Positions 28,501-36,644 of a stretch of DNA of 64,000 nucleotides are shown one piece after another (position 1 is the first letter of the stretch; the number at the start of each line of letters is the position of its first letter). The DNA lies in IMG/VR virus record IMGVR_UViG_3300013772_000002, positions 1 to 64,000 of that record, one strand, 5' to 3'. Both the position numbers and the translations under genes were made by a program. This stretch comes from a virus. The notes beneath the pieces were generated by a model. The model was not told the origin of the DNA. It did not search any database and saw only the letters and a program-made list of their open reading frames with translations.

Positions 28501-29876
28501 CGATTCCGACGACGCTCGCGGCGGGTGGTATCGCTGTCTTTGCCCTGGGCATTCTCGCCGCACGCATGCGAGGATTCGTTACCCTTCTGATGCGCTGCTG
28601 TTTCGTCACGGTCGAAGTGCGCAACAGCGAGAGCCTGTTCGCGAATGTCGAGCGCTGGTTCAATGTTGAGGAGTTCACGCGTGGCAGTCGCGCCCTGACC
28701 GCCGCTTTACGCGTCGCTCCAGCGACACCACGCCGCGAAAGCCGTTCGTCATATTTTGGTCCGATATCCTCGATGGGGATTGGGCAGATCGCGGAGGCGG
28801 ACCCACGTGCCGCGCTTCATTTCACCCCCGGTTCCGGAGAACACATTTTCTGGTACGGTCGTCGCCCCCTGTGGGTAACGAGATCGGTTGATACGTCCAG
28901 TAATACCACTGACACGCGCTATCGCGAGCGCTTCATCCTGCGTATCCTAACGCGCGATCCCGCGGTGGCTCGTGCCGTGATGGAGCACATCCGACGCGAG
29001 ACGACCCCCCTCGATGTGTCAACGATCGGCATCTTCGTTTCGCAGTCATCCGACTGGATGCCACTCGGCGAGAGGCAGCCACGATCTCCTGATTCGGTTG
29101 TTCTGCCGGGCAAGACGATGGTCGATCTGATTGCCGACGCACGTCGCTTTCTCGATGGTGAGGAGTGGTACCGCTCCTTGGGCATTCCCTATCGGCATGG
29201 CTACCTCTTTCACGGACCAAAAGGGACTGGGAAGTCCTCGGCGGCAGTTGCGTTGGCGGGCGAACTCGGACTCGATCTCTACGTTTTCAACCCGAGCGGC
29301 GGTCAGTTGGCGGACGATGGCATGCAATACCTCTTCGCTCAACTTCCCGAGCGCGCGATTGTCCTCTTGGAGGACGTCGATGCCGCTTTCGTGGGGCGCG
29401 AGGCGACCGGATCGTTCGGCGCCGGTGGTGGAATCACCTTCTCGGGTCTCCTCAACTGTCTGGATGGCGCCTACGCTGCCGAGGGTCGTATCCTCATTAT
29501 GACGACCAATCATAAGGATCGTCTCGACGAGGCGTTGATTCGTGACGGGCGCATTGACGTGACGGTCGGGTTCGGATTGGCGACGCGATCGCAAGTACGC
29601 ATGATGTATCGGCGCTTCTTCCCTAATGCGGGTGAACTCGATGCAGAGAAGTTTGCTGCCGATTCACGCGCAGAAACGATGGCGGAAGTTCAACGGGAAC
29701 TGCGTGAACTCGTTCAGAAGGGACCAAAGTCCCCTCCACGACAAACGTGGCAGCCGCGTCGGACGATCTTTGATTCCCCGGACACCCCAGTCGTCTATTT
29801 GCCACATCGCGTGAGGAAGATCACGAGGACCAAGAAGGACGAGAGGATTGGAAGGCGAATCCGTGATGAAGTATGA
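28497..29876 (+). CDS. BCS1-like membrane-anchored AAA ATPase
   Basis: 459 aa, about the size of mitochondrial Bcs1. ATG overlaps the upstream stop. An N-terminal membrane helix (about residues 3-28) is followed by a BCS1-N-like domain. The AAA domain has Walker A Gly-Pro-Lys-Gly-Thr-Gly-Lys-Ser (about 240-247), Walker B Val-Leu-Leu-Glu-Asp-Val-Asp-Ala (about 288-295), the BCS1-typical Ser-Gly-Leu-Leu-Asn-Cys-Leu-Asp-Gly and Thr-Thr-Asn-His. Known BCS1 moves a folded protein across a membrane. A phage copy beside PrkA, SpoVR and micro-membrane proteins may act on the host membrane; this is inference. Confidence 0.85.
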   Translation: MTIPTTLAAGGIAVFALGILAARMRGFVTLLMRCCFVTVEVRNSESLFANVERWFNVEEFTRGSRALTAALRVAPATPRRESRSSYFGPISSMGIGQIAEADPRAALHFTPGSGEHIFWYGRRPLWVTRSVDTSSNTTDTRYRERFILRILTRDPAVARAVMEHIRRETTPLDVSTIGIFVSQSSDWMPLGERQPRSPDSVVLPGKTMVDLIADARRFLDGEEWYRSLGIPYRHGYLFHGPKGTGKSSAAVALAGELGLDLYVFNPSGGQLADDGMQYLFAQLPERAIVLLEDVDAAFVGREATGSFGAGGGITFSGLLNCLDGAYAAEGRILIMTTNHKDRLDEALIRDGRIDVTVGFGLATRSQVRMMYRRFFPNAGELDAEKFAADSRAETMAEVQRELRELVQKGPKSPPRQTWQPRRTIFDSPDTPVVYLPHRVRKITRTKKDERIGRRIRDEV

Positions 29877-30417
29877 GATCATCCTCGCAGATTGCCCCTG
29901 GCCATACTATGGATCGAAAGTTAAAGATGCAGCGGCGGGAAAACATTATGATCTCATGAGCCTGGATGATATTGCCAAGATACCCGTTCGTGAGATGGCT
30001 GAGAAGCGCGCCGCTCTCTTCCTCTGGGCTACCTGCCCGCGATTGCCTGACGCGATCGACACAATTCGTGCATGGGGTTGGCATTACCGTGGCGTGGCGT
30101 TCGCCTGGTGCAAGGTCCGGAAGAGTGATGGCGCACTCATCCATGGACAGGGTGTGCCACCGACTTTCACGAAGCCATCCATGGAGCTCCTACTTGTGGC
30201 AACGACGATGAAGACCGGGCGGGCATTTCCGCTTCTCGACCTCGCGATGCCCCAAGTCGTCCTCGCCCCGCGTGGTGCACACTCGGAGAAGCCGGCCATT
30301 TTTCGCACGCTGATCACCGACCTGCTCGGAGATCGACCTCGCGTCGAATTGTTTGCCAGGCAACAGGTCGACGGTTGGGACGCTAAGGGAATTGATGTGG
30401 ACGGCACACGATGGTAG
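29866..30417 (+). CDS. MT-A70 family N6-adenine methyltransferase
   Basis: 183 aa from ATG 29866, after GGAAGGCGAATCCGTG, overlapping the BCS1-like stop. The catalytic motif is Asp-Cys-Pro-Trp-Pro-Tyr (residues 9-14), the DPPW variant seen in phage members. The C-terminal Glu-Leu-Phe-Ala-Arg-Gln (about 165-170) corresponds to the SAM-site strand. Acts on adenine in DNA or RNA; the target cannot be told from sequence. Confidence 0.87.
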   Translation: MKYEIILADCPWPYYGSKVKDAAAGKHYDLMSLDDIAKIPVREMAEKRAALFLWATCPRLPDAIDTIRAWGWHYRGVAFAWCKVRKSDGALIHGQGVPPTFTKPSMELLLVATTMKTGRAFPLLDLAMPQVVLAPRGAHSEKPAIFRTLITDLLGDRPRVELFARQQVDGWDAKGIDVDGTRW

Positions 30418-30427
30418 AAGGAGAGTA

Positions 30428-30817
30428 ATGATGACAAACGTACACACACTGATTGAGGATCAAATTGACGCGGCGATCATTCTTATCGAGGAGATACGGG
30501 CAGCGCATGAAGAGCAAATGCGCGCGTTCCTTGACGTGGAGATCAGCCCCTTGGAACAAGAGATAATCGGTATCGAGTTCCTTGGCGATTGTCGTTTCAA
30601 GATACCGATACGCGACGGGCTTGGAATGGACGTCTATTTCGCTGACGTTAATTTTGATGGTGACCCGACATGGAGTTACTCAATACATGGACCGCATGCA
30701 TCAAGGTCGGGATGGTGCGGCGGCGGCGACCTGCGTCGCCATATCGTCGATTTATGTGCGCGCATGAAGATCGCGGCACGTCAGTCGTTGGTCGCCGCGA
30801 AAACGACATCTGAATGA
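30428..30817 (+). CDS. Hypothetical protein (129 aa)
   Basis: Tandem ATGs (30428, 30431) follow GAAGGAGAGTA. The N-terminal 45 residues are an acidic helix; beta strands follow, with a Cys-Gly-Gly-Gly segment near 96 and a C-terminal helix. No family recognised. Confidence 0.6.
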   Translation: MMTNVHTLIEDQIDAAIILIEEIRAAHEEQMRAFLDVEISPLEQEIIGIEFLGDCRFKIPIRDGLGMDVYFADVNFDGDPTWSYSIHGPHASRSGWCGGGDLRRHIVDLCARMKIAARQSLVAAKTTSE

Positions 30818-31311
30818 CCCGATTAATTATCGCCGGTAGTCGTGGCTTCGATCCGGATCGGATTGCCAAGAGCGGTCTTGCCCCGGACATGACGATCGAT
30901 CAGATCAACTCGGTCGTTCGTCGTTTTCTTTTTCTAACGATCGACACTGCCTATACATCCTTGGCACTTGGTCTAGCCGACCGTACGATCGAAAAGGTTG
31001 TCTCGGGGGGAGCGGTCGGTGTCGATACGTACGGAGAGCAGTGGGCGCGCCAAGAGGGCATTCCCGTGCGTCGGTTTCTGCCCGAGTATGAAAAGTTCAA
31101 GAATAAGAGGGCAGCGCCGCTCGCGCGCAATGTGGAGATGGCCGCACATGGCACTGCCCTGATCGCGATCAGTCTCGGAGAATCCACGGGAACCGCGCAC
31201 ATGATGCGAGTCGCACGCGACCATGGGCTGCCAGTCGCCGCCATTCACGTTCCGGACGAAACGCTATCGCGCGTTTTGCGCTACTCGACGCATTTCTTTC
31301 TTGCTACTTGA
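30814..31311 (+). CDS. SLOG-fold protein (DUF2493/YspA-like)
   Basis: 165 aa; ATG overlaps the upstream stop. It begins Ile-Ile-Ala-Gly-Ser-Arg-Gly-Phe, and has Val-Ser-Gly-Gly-Ala-Val-Gly-Val-Asp (about residues 63-71), then Ala-Ala-Pro-Leu-Ala-Arg-Asn and Gly-Thr-Ala. These match DprA/LOG-like SLOG proteins common in phages, thought to bind nucleotide ligands. The role may be in sensing or cleaving nucleotide signals; it is not established. Stop codon lies in the next promoter. Confidence 0.85.
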   Translation: MTRLIIAGSRGFDPDRIAKSGLAPDMTIDQINSVVRRFLFLTIDTAYTSLALGLADRTIEKVVSGGAVGVDTYGEQWARQEGIPVRRFLPEYEKFKNKRAAPLARNVEMAAHGTALIAISLGESTGTAHMMRVARDHGLPVAAIHVPDETLSRVLRYSTHFFLAT

Positions 31312-31336
31312 CAACATAAGAGAACAACGATATACT
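31308..31336 (+). promoter_or_regulatory. Sigma70-type promoter
   Basis: TTGACA, 17 bases, TATACT; the -35 box contains the stop of 30814-31311. Drives the run of small genes from 31372. Confidence 0.85.
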
Positions 31337-31371
31337 CTTACCCGAGATCGTCTCCTTGCCAGAAGGATCGT

Positions 31372-31587
31372 ATGCTATTTAAGGCTCGTGTCAACAATCG
31401 CATTTATGATGACTTCTCCTCCCTTTGCGATCGTCTCGGTCTTATCTGGGACACGGAAGTCGAGATAATGCTGATCGACCGTATTTCCCGACTGAGTCTT
31501 GTCTGGGCGGCGACCGATGAGGGGCTGCACGCGCTGTCACCCATGGTCGCCGTCGAAACACGTTCTCTTTTCGGCGATATCGAATGA
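31372..31587 (+). CDS. Hypothetical protein (71 aa)
   Basis: ATG follows AGAAGGATCGT. Mixed fold, one Cys, no motif. First gene after the promoter at 31308. Confidence 0.6.
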   Translation: MLFKARVNNRIYDDFSSLCDRLGLIWDTEVEIMLIDRISRLSLVWAATDEGLHALSPMVAVETRSLFGDIE

Positions 31588-31898
31588 TTGACGGAGCCGC
31601 GCTCGCCGGTTGCTCAATTGTCTTCATCGGACTGACGCGAGATCGGACGCGGATTAGCTTTCACTTCGCGAATGGCGAGCCATCCCTGACGGGCGCGGGT
31701 GCGGGCAAACACGTTACCTGGACGCGAGCCGAGGGAGACGCGGTGCCGCCCTCGATGATTAGTCCGTGCGAGAAGCCCCTCGACCAGGTCCTCACCTTCC
31801 CTGACGGCGTTCTCTTCGCCTGGTTTGGGCGCGCGCCTCGGCGTTACTCCTGGGTAAATGGCGTGTGGCGAGACGATGCGACTGAAGGATCGACATGA
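31584..31898 (+). CDS. Hypothetical protein (104 aa)
   Basis: ATG overlaps the upstream stop. Beta-rich with Gly-rich loops and a C-terminal Trp-Val-Asn-Gly-Val-Trp repeat-like segment. No family recognised. Confidence 0.6.
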   Translation: MIDGAALAGCSIVFIGLTRDRTRISFHFANGEPSLTGAGAGKHVTWTRAEGDAVPPSMISPCEKPLDQVLTFPDGVLFAWFGRAPRRYSWVNGVWRDDATEGST

Positions 31899-32176
31899 CG
31901 TACGCCGAGCGTCTCTACGGTCACATGATTCGGACGCGAGTAAAGCATTACCGCGTTCCCCGTTCCCCGAAACGCTTCTTTGCTACATATCTCGCGAACG
32001 TGCAGGATCGAGGCATTCCCGCCGTCTGTCGTGACCGCTATGAGGTCCTGCGCAACAGTGATGAGCGCGGGGTTGTCGTCGACTGGGAGCGTGTCTTTCT
32101 CCTCGACTTTCTGATCGACATTCGTATTCACCCCGAGCCGGAGGAAACCGATGGCGAACCCGACGACGATTCCTGA
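31895..32176 (+). CDS. Hypothetical protein (93 aa)
   Basis: ATG overlaps the upstream stop. Basic N-terminal half (Arg/Lys-rich, possible nucleic-acid contact), highly acidic C-terminus. No family recognised. Overlaps the next gene by 26 bases. Confidence 0.6.
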   Translation: MTYAERLYGHMIRTRVKHYRVPRSPKRFFATYLANVQDRGIPAVCRDRYEVLRNSDERGVVVDWERVFLLDFLIDIRIHPEPEETDGEPDDDS

Positions 32177-32423
32177 TAGTGCACGTATTGACGGTCTACT
32201 CGCGAGTTGCGGTATCTCAGTGATGAACGTCGATGAGATTACCAACCGTGACGCGATTGGTTGGCGTTTCTCCTGTTTTGTCGGACCGAGTAGTGCCGAT
32301 GTTGGGGCGGTTGCTCAGGCAGAAGCGGCGCTCATCAAGGCTGGGTATATTCCGGGATTTACCTGGGAAAACGACGAGGCCGCGAAAAATGGTTGGGGTC
32401 GCTGTATTTTGAAGGTGTTGTGA
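32151..32423 (+). CDS. Hypothetical protein (90 aa)
   Basis: ATG inside the end of the previous gene, after CGGAGGAAACCG. Small alpha/beta protein with two Cys. No family recognised. Confidence 0.6.
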   Translation: MANPTTIPDSARIDGLLASCGISVMNVDEITNRDAIGWRFSCFVGPSSADVGAVAQAEAALIKAGYIPGFTWENDEAAKNGWGRCILKVL

Positions 32424-32424
32424 C

Positions 32425-32703
32425 TTGCAGGCACATTATCTCGAGTGCATCGCGCGCGACGGTGTCATGTATGAATTTGAATATTGCACCGAAGCACTTG
32501 CATCGGGATCAACGGTGCTCTTTTGCCTGATCACCGTTGAGGACCCTACCGCACAGAACCTGCGCTATTACAACAAGGTCTGGACTGATTCGACGAAATG
32601 GGTAATGCCCGTCTTCTACAACTTTCAAGGTAAGTTCATTAACGACGTCGACTATCGTCGGCAATATCTGATAGAAGGAGTGACCGATGAGTGTCCCGGG
32701 TGA
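32425..32703 (+). CDS. Hypothetical protein (92 aa)
   Basis: TTG start 1 base after the previous stop; GAAGGTGTTGTGAC serves as ribosome-binding site. Tyr-rich, beta-strand-rich product. No family recognised. Overlaps the next gene by 17 bases. Confidence 0.55.
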   Translation: MQAHYLECIARDGVMYEFEYCTEALASGSTVLFCLITVEDPTAQNLRYYNKVWTDSTKWVMPVFYNFQGKFINDVDYRRQYLIEGVTDECPG

Positions 32704-33370
32704 CGGCCTCGATACGCCGGAGCGCAATCGCCGCCGTGAGGCGCGACAGAACGGCACATTGGCACAAGTGCCCCCACCGCCCCCACCACCGGAGGATGAT
32801 GGACCGGAGGAGCACTGGGCGGTCCGACACCTGCGCGAGAAAGGCGTGCCCGTCACCAGCCAGTCGCTGGCCATTCAGCGAGCGGGGGGTGAGGTCGTCT
32901 ATCCCGACATCGATGCGCTGGGTAATAAGGTAAAGCCGGAGGTAGCGGATGAATCGATGATTCCCGCCGTCCGCTCGGCGAAGATTGACGCATTCCTCGC
33001 TCACGAACGCGACGAGGACGTCCTCCCCGACGAGGGTGGAAGCGACGATCTGGATGCGGCGATGGCGTCGATGGCGGTACGTACACGGAAGACGGTCTCG
33101 CATCCTGAATACCAGCAGGACGTTGTGACCCATGCGCCGAAAGTTGGCTCCGTGGGGTTGCCGTCGCGTGCCGTCGATCTCGTTTCTCTTGCCGATTCCG
33201 AGGGCTTGACATTGACCATTGCGACACTCCCCTATCTCCAGGAGTGGGAACGCAAGATGGAGGCATGGCTTGCTGCCGAGCGCGCCAAGGATGCCGCACA
33301 CCAGAAGAAACAGGATCAGGCGATCGCCTCGGTGATGCGTACAGTCGGCGCACTGCTCGGTAAAGAATGA
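32687..33370 (+). CDS. Hypothetical protein with proline tract (227 aa)
   Basis: ATG follows AGAAGGAGTGACCG. Basic N-terminus, a run of seven Pro (about residues 29-35), a central acidic region and a C-terminal helix (about 185-220) that may be a coiled coil. No domain recognised. Confidence 0.65.
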   Translation: MSVPGDGLDTPERNRRREARQNGTLAQVPPPPPPPEDDGPEEHWAVRHLREKGVPVTSQSLAIQRAGGEVVYPDIDALGNKVKPEVADESMIPAVRSAKIDAFLAHERDEDVLPDEGGSDDLDAAMASMAVRTRKTVSHPEYQQDVVTHAPKVGSVGLPSRAVDLVSLADSEGLTLTIATLPYLQEWERKMEAWLAAERAKDAAHQKKQDQAIASVMRTVGALLGKE

Positions 33371-33627
33371 TCCTCGAACAAGAGAATCTCATCGATCTGA
33401 TTGCGAAGATCAACGAGCAATGGGGATATTTCGAGAGCGACCAACAGCCGCCCCCTCATCTTCGGTCGAGCGCATGGGAAGTTCACTCTCTTGCTGAGAC
33501 AACGACCTTTTTACTCACGGTTCTTGATAAGGCGGGCGTTGCTTATAAGCGACCGGACTTCCCCTATGTGGGCGGTCTGCCCGTTATCCTCAAAGAGGTC
33601 TTCGGAGAGAAGAAAAAGAAGAAATGA
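33367..33627 (+). CDS. Hypothetical protein with poly-lysine tail (86 aa)
   Basis: ATG overlaps the upstream stop. Helical body followed by five consecutive Lys at the C-terminus, suggesting nucleic-acid or membrane contact. No family recognised. Confidence 0.6.
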   Translation: MILEQENLIDLIAKINEQWGYFESDQQPPPHLRSSAWEVHSLAETTTFLLTVLDKAGVAYKRPDFPYVGGLPVILKEVFGEKKKKK

Positions 33628-34034
33628 AGCAACTCTTCACAGTGGCTCCGCCCGAGCCAACACGACAGGATCATACGCTGGTGATTGGTGAGGCGTGGGA
33701 ATGGACGGTCACCTTTCCTCCGGAAGTGTGTGATGGGCGACACGGCTTCGCCCTTGCCGTCTTTATTCATTCATTGGGCGTTGTACCATGGGCTCAGGCG
33801 GACGTCGCGGTAATCGATCATAACCAAGTTCGTTTGTCATTCTCCGCAGGAAAGACCGCGCTTCTCCCGCTACGGAATCGCCTTTGGTATGAGCTCCGTA
33901 CTATCGATCCCGATGGAGACGGTCACGTGTGGGCGCATGGTCGTATCGACCTCATGACGCCCAACGAGCACGCGAAGAGCATTCGCCGCGTCAGCTACAA
34001 GATCACTATCCCGGTGCCGTCTCGTGCTCGATGA
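33624..34034 (+). CDS. Hypothetical beta-rich protein (136 aa)
   Basis: ATG overlaps the previous stop. Strand-rich, with a Gly-Glu-Ala-Trp-Glu-Trp-Thr-Val segment near residue 22 and an immunoglobulin-like alternation. Similar in style to the virion protein at 58795 but not clearly homologous. Confidence 0.6.
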   Translation: MKQLFTVAPPEPTRQDHTLVIGEAWEWTVTFPPEVCDGRHGFALAVFIHSLGVVPWAQADVAVIDHNQVRLSFSAGKTALLPLRNRLWYELRTIDPDGDGHVWAHGRIDLMTPNEHAKSIRRVSYKITIPVPSRAR

Positions 34035-34218
34035 ACTCTTGCCACTGATGAATGCGCTCGACGATGCTACCGAGCGTCTCGCGGAGTACCTCGCCGTCCA
34101 CCCCCGCACCGACGCTTCGACGATTGAGGAGGCGCGCGCTCTTACGACCGCCTGGCTCGCCGTTCGTGCCGTTAGGGTGGCGAAATGGTGGTACTGGGCC
34201 TGGCGTGTTGACACGTAG
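34024..34218 (+). CDS. Hypothetical helical protein (64 aa)
   Basis: GTG start overlapping the previous gene by 11 bases. All-helical, ending in a Trp/Tyr-rich amphipathic segment. No family recognised. Confidence 0.55.
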   Translation: MLDELLPLMNALDDATERLAEYLAVHPRTDASTIEEARALTTAWLAVRAVRVAKWWYWAWRVDT

Positions 34219-34236
34219 CGAATGTCATGGTACAAC
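34208..34236 (+). promoter_or_regulatory. Promoter-like element upstream of ssb
   Basis: TTGACA, 17 bases, TACAAC; overlaps the end of 34024-34218. Confidence 0.6.
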
Positions 34237-34290
34237 TACTTTGTCAACACATGAATCCCCTGTTGGGGGGAAGGCGAGAAGGAGTAAACA

Positions 34291-34782
34291 TTGGCAGGCG
34301 ATTATCAGGGTCCCGCTCGGGCACGAGGCAAACAGCACGCGACGATTTTCGGTAAGATCGTCATGGACAAGAACACGGACCATCTGACGGTTTCCCACAC
34401 CGATGGTGGCTCCGCGTTCGTCGAGTTCACGGTCGTGGTGAGCGACCTCGTCAAGGGCGTCGAGGTTCCAACCTTCTACAAGTGCACCCTTTGGGGAGCC
34501 GGTGAGGGTGGGGAGAAATACCTCCAGTTCGTTTGTGGTAAATGGGAGAAGAACAAGCCGATCACCGTCATTGGTAAGCAGACGCATCGTGCATGGATCA
34601 ATCGGGATGGCATTGCGCAGCCGGGACCGGAAATACGGGTCGCGGACATCTTCTATGAGCCGAATTGGGACCAGGTTCCGGTAGGGGGCGCGCCCGATGA
34701 CTCGAACTACGGTCAGCTCGTCGGCGCCGCCGCCGCTAAAGCCCCCGCCATTGACGCGAACGCCGATCCGAACGCGTGGTAA
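34291..34782 (+). CDS. ssb: Single-stranded DNA-binding protein (OB fold)
   Basis: 163 aa, TTG start after AAGGAGTAAACA. The body (about residues 17-125) reads like an SSB OB fold: Phe-Gly-Lys-Ile-Val, Val-Glu-Phe-Thr-Val-Val-Val, Phe-Tyr-Lys-Cys-Thr-Leu-Trp-Gly, Gly-Lys-Trp-Glu-Lys and Val-Ile-Gly-Lys-Gln. The C-terminus is Ala-rich and lacks the acidic Asp-Asp-x-Ile-Pro-Phe tip of bacterial SSB, so host partner binding may be absent. Expected to coat single-stranded DNA for the phage polymerase. Confidence 0.75.
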   Translation: MAGDYQGPARARGKQHATIFGKIVMDKNTDHLTVSHTDGGSAFVEFTVVVSDLVKGVEVPTFYKCTLWGAGEGGEKYLQFVCGKWEKNKPITVIGKQTHRAWINRDGIAQPGPEIRVADIFYEPNWDQVPVGGAPDDSNYGQLVGAAAAKAPAIDANADPNAW

Positions 34783-35357
34783 AGGTTCCCGCCACCGGAC
34801 ATCTCCGTCCGCGGACCTTCTCCTTTGCCCTTCCCAATCACGGGAAGGGCAAAGCGCAGGTCTTTGGTGAAGTATTCGCGAACTATATTGTCCATCATGA
34901 CGCGCATATTGCTTCCGGAATCTCCGCGAGTGACACTCGCCTCGGAGAAATCGACTGGACCGAATGGGATCGTGAACGCGCGATCATGACCGTTGGCGCG
35001 CGCGTTGACTACGCGATGAATCACGGCACTTGGTGCCTGATACGCATTTGGGCTGACGCACCCGAGTCGATCGCCACTGGTTACGGCGCCATGCCGGAGT
35101 ACGGCGCGACCCATGTCGGTCGTCACGTGTTCGCTGAATCACTTGACATTAGTCGAGGCGGCACGGCTCCACGACTCGATGCTCCCCTGGGCGATTGGGT
35201 TGAGACTAATCAACTCCTCGTTCCACGCGAGACCGGAACAATCATTACCCCCGGAACACAATTCTCCCATATTCTCAAGACCCTAGAAATCTTGCCCGCC
35301 GAACTGGTTGAGGAGACGGCAATTCGTATCGAATTTCTGCCGGAATCATTCGACTGA
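34776..35357 (+). CDS. Hypothetical protein (193 aa)
   Basis: GTG start overlapping ssb by 7 bases. Soluble, beta-rich, with no recognised motif. A 13-bp perfect hairpin (34823-34854) lies within its first 30 codons; the real start might be further downstream if that hairpin ends the ssb transcript. Confidence 0.6.
   Translation: MVKVPATGHLRPRTFSFALPNHGKGKAQVFGEVFANYIVHHDAHIASGISASDTRLGEIDWTEWDRERAIMTVGARVDYAMNHGTWCLIRIWADAPESIATGYGAMPEYGATHVGRHVFAESLDISRGGTAPRLDAPLGDWVETNQLLVPRETGTIITPGTQFSHILKTLEILPAELVEETAIRIEFLPESFD
34823..34854 (+). terminator. 13-bp hairpin after ssb
   Basis: CTTTGCCCTTCCC, a 6-base loop and GGGAAGGGCAAAG. It lies 41 bases after the ssb stop, inside the next ORF. There is no T-run; it may attenuate or protect the ssb message. 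Confidence 0.5.
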
Positions 35358-35361
35358 CTTA

Positions 35362-35390
35362 TTGACAGCGTCCCCATAACATGACATTAT
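35362..35390 (+). promoter_or_regulatory. Sigma70-type promoter
   Basis: TTGACA, 17 bases, CATTAT; drives 35406-35708. Confidence 0.65.
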
Positions 35391-35405
35391 CTATCGGGAG
35401 GTCGC

Positions 35406-35708
35406 GTGCGAACCCGCGAGATGGGCTACGATCCGCTCTTCTTTCCCATCAACTCAGTTGCCCGGATTGCCGCGGTGATCAAAATCGACGCGGGTTTCGT
35501 GCACGAGAAGGCACGAGACATTCTCGGTCGTTATCCGGGCATCCAGACGGCACTCGCCGACGCCGAGGTGCCGCGCGTCGTCAACGCTTGCCGACCATAT
35601 ATGCCACGCGACGACGAGGCGTGGGAGGCAGAGGAAGACGATTGTGAGTATCGCGATCTGATTGAGCGGTACGGCGGCGACCTCTTCGACGCGCCACGAG
35701 AGGAATGA
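35406..35708 (+). CDS. Hypothetical acidic protein (100 aa)
   Basis: GTG follows CGGGAGGTCGC. Helical, acidic C-terminal half. No family recognised. Confidence 0.6.
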   Translation: MRTREMGYDPLFFPINSVARIAAVIKIDAGFVHEKARDILGRYPGIQTALADAEVPRVVNACRPYMPRDDEAWEAEEDDCEYRDLIERYGGDLFDAPREE

Positions 35709-35709
35709 A

Positions 35710-36054
35710 ATGGGGACACAGATTGCGCGGAAGTCAGGAGAGATGCCTCGCAATCATTTCGAGGAGCCACCGTCCGGATGGAAGCCGCGTCGTTTTCCGC
35801 CGATTGGCGCTTATGGTCAGGGGTCAGATCGCCTCGCGCATGCATTGGGAAGGGTTGTTGGTTCCGGGGTTCACGGTCATGTTGAGAGCATTCCCGTCGA
35901 TGGTGGTGAGCGCGTTCTTTTCATGGTTGGACTGATCGTTGGTGGTTTATCGTGGACATGGCAAGGCACCTATGAGGAATGGGAGGTCAGAGAGGCGATT
36001 GAAGATTTACTTGCCGCTTTCAATAATGGAGGGAGACATGATGGGTCTGACTGA
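35710..36054 (+). CDS. Hypothetical protein (114 aa)
   Basis: ATG at 35710 follows GAGAGGAATGAA, 1 base past the upstream stop. Pro-rich N-terminal segment, then Gly/Val-rich strands and an acidic helix. No family recognised. Confidence 0.6.
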   Translation: MGTQIARKSGEMPRNHFEEPPSGWKPRRFPPIGAYGQGSDRLAHALGRVVGSGVHGHVESIPVDGGERVLFMVGLIVGGLSWTWQGTYEEWEVREAIEDLLAAFNNGGRHDGSD

Positions 36055-36066
36055 TGGGATTGACCT

Positions 36067-36336
36067 GTGGTAAGTGAGCGTACTGCCCAGATGGCGCGAC
36101 GACGAGAGGCTGAGATCGACTATTTGATCTTGACGGCTTTTCGTGCCGCGGAAGATCGGGGCTTCGATGTAAACGATTGCCATCCCGTCGTTGACGAGGA
36201 GGATGGCTCGTGCGTCCTGATGATAGGGGATCGTCCATTTGCGGTGATCGAAATGGATGAAGAGACCCTTCGTCTTACGTTGCGTTTCTTTCTACTTTTC
36301 GCGCCCGACACAAAGGAGCATAAAAATGACAACTGA
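36067..36336 (+). CDS. Hypothetical protein (89 aa)
   Basis: GTG start. Layout of helix, then two beta strands with Asp-Arg-Pro-Phe-Ala-Val, then helix; resembles 28192-28500 in its middle (a Cys-x-Leu-x-Ile-Gly-Asp-x-x-Phe pattern), so the two may be distant paralogues. Function unknown. Confidence 0.55.
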   Translation: MVSERTAQMARRREAEIDYLILTAFRAAEDRGFDVNDCHPVVDEEDGSCVLMIGDRPFAVIEMDEETLRLTLRFFLLFAPDTKEHKNDN

Positions 36337-36628
36337 ACATCCCGATGCGCGACTGACGATGGCACGAGCATTCGAGGAGGGCGCGATCGCCATTACCGGA
36401 CGCGCCGCGCGTACCAATGCCGCGGGGACGATTGTTCCGGTGCGGGTACGCGTCACCGGGCTGGGAGAAAGTCCGTTCTTCGCTCTTTCCATTACCAGTG
36501 AGGCGGATGGCATGGACCTGCTCAATGAGCGCGTCTTCGCCCTCGATGGCGTTATTGCTCGCCTCATGGATGCTGGTGAGGGAGTGGGCACGGACGGGTT
36601 GCCAGCAGTGTGGGAAACGATCCGTTAA
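36326..36628 (+). CDS. Hypothetical protein (100 aa)
   Basis: ATG at 36326 follows AAAGGAGCATAAAA and overlaps the previous gene by 11 bases. Small alpha/beta protein; no family recognised. Confidence 0.6.
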   Translation: MTTEHPDARLTMARAFEEGAIAITGRAARTNAAGTIVPVRVRVTGLGESPFFALSITSEADGMDLLNERVFALDGVIARLMDAGEGVGTDGLPAVWETIR

Positions 36629-36644
36629 TACCGAAAGGAACATC

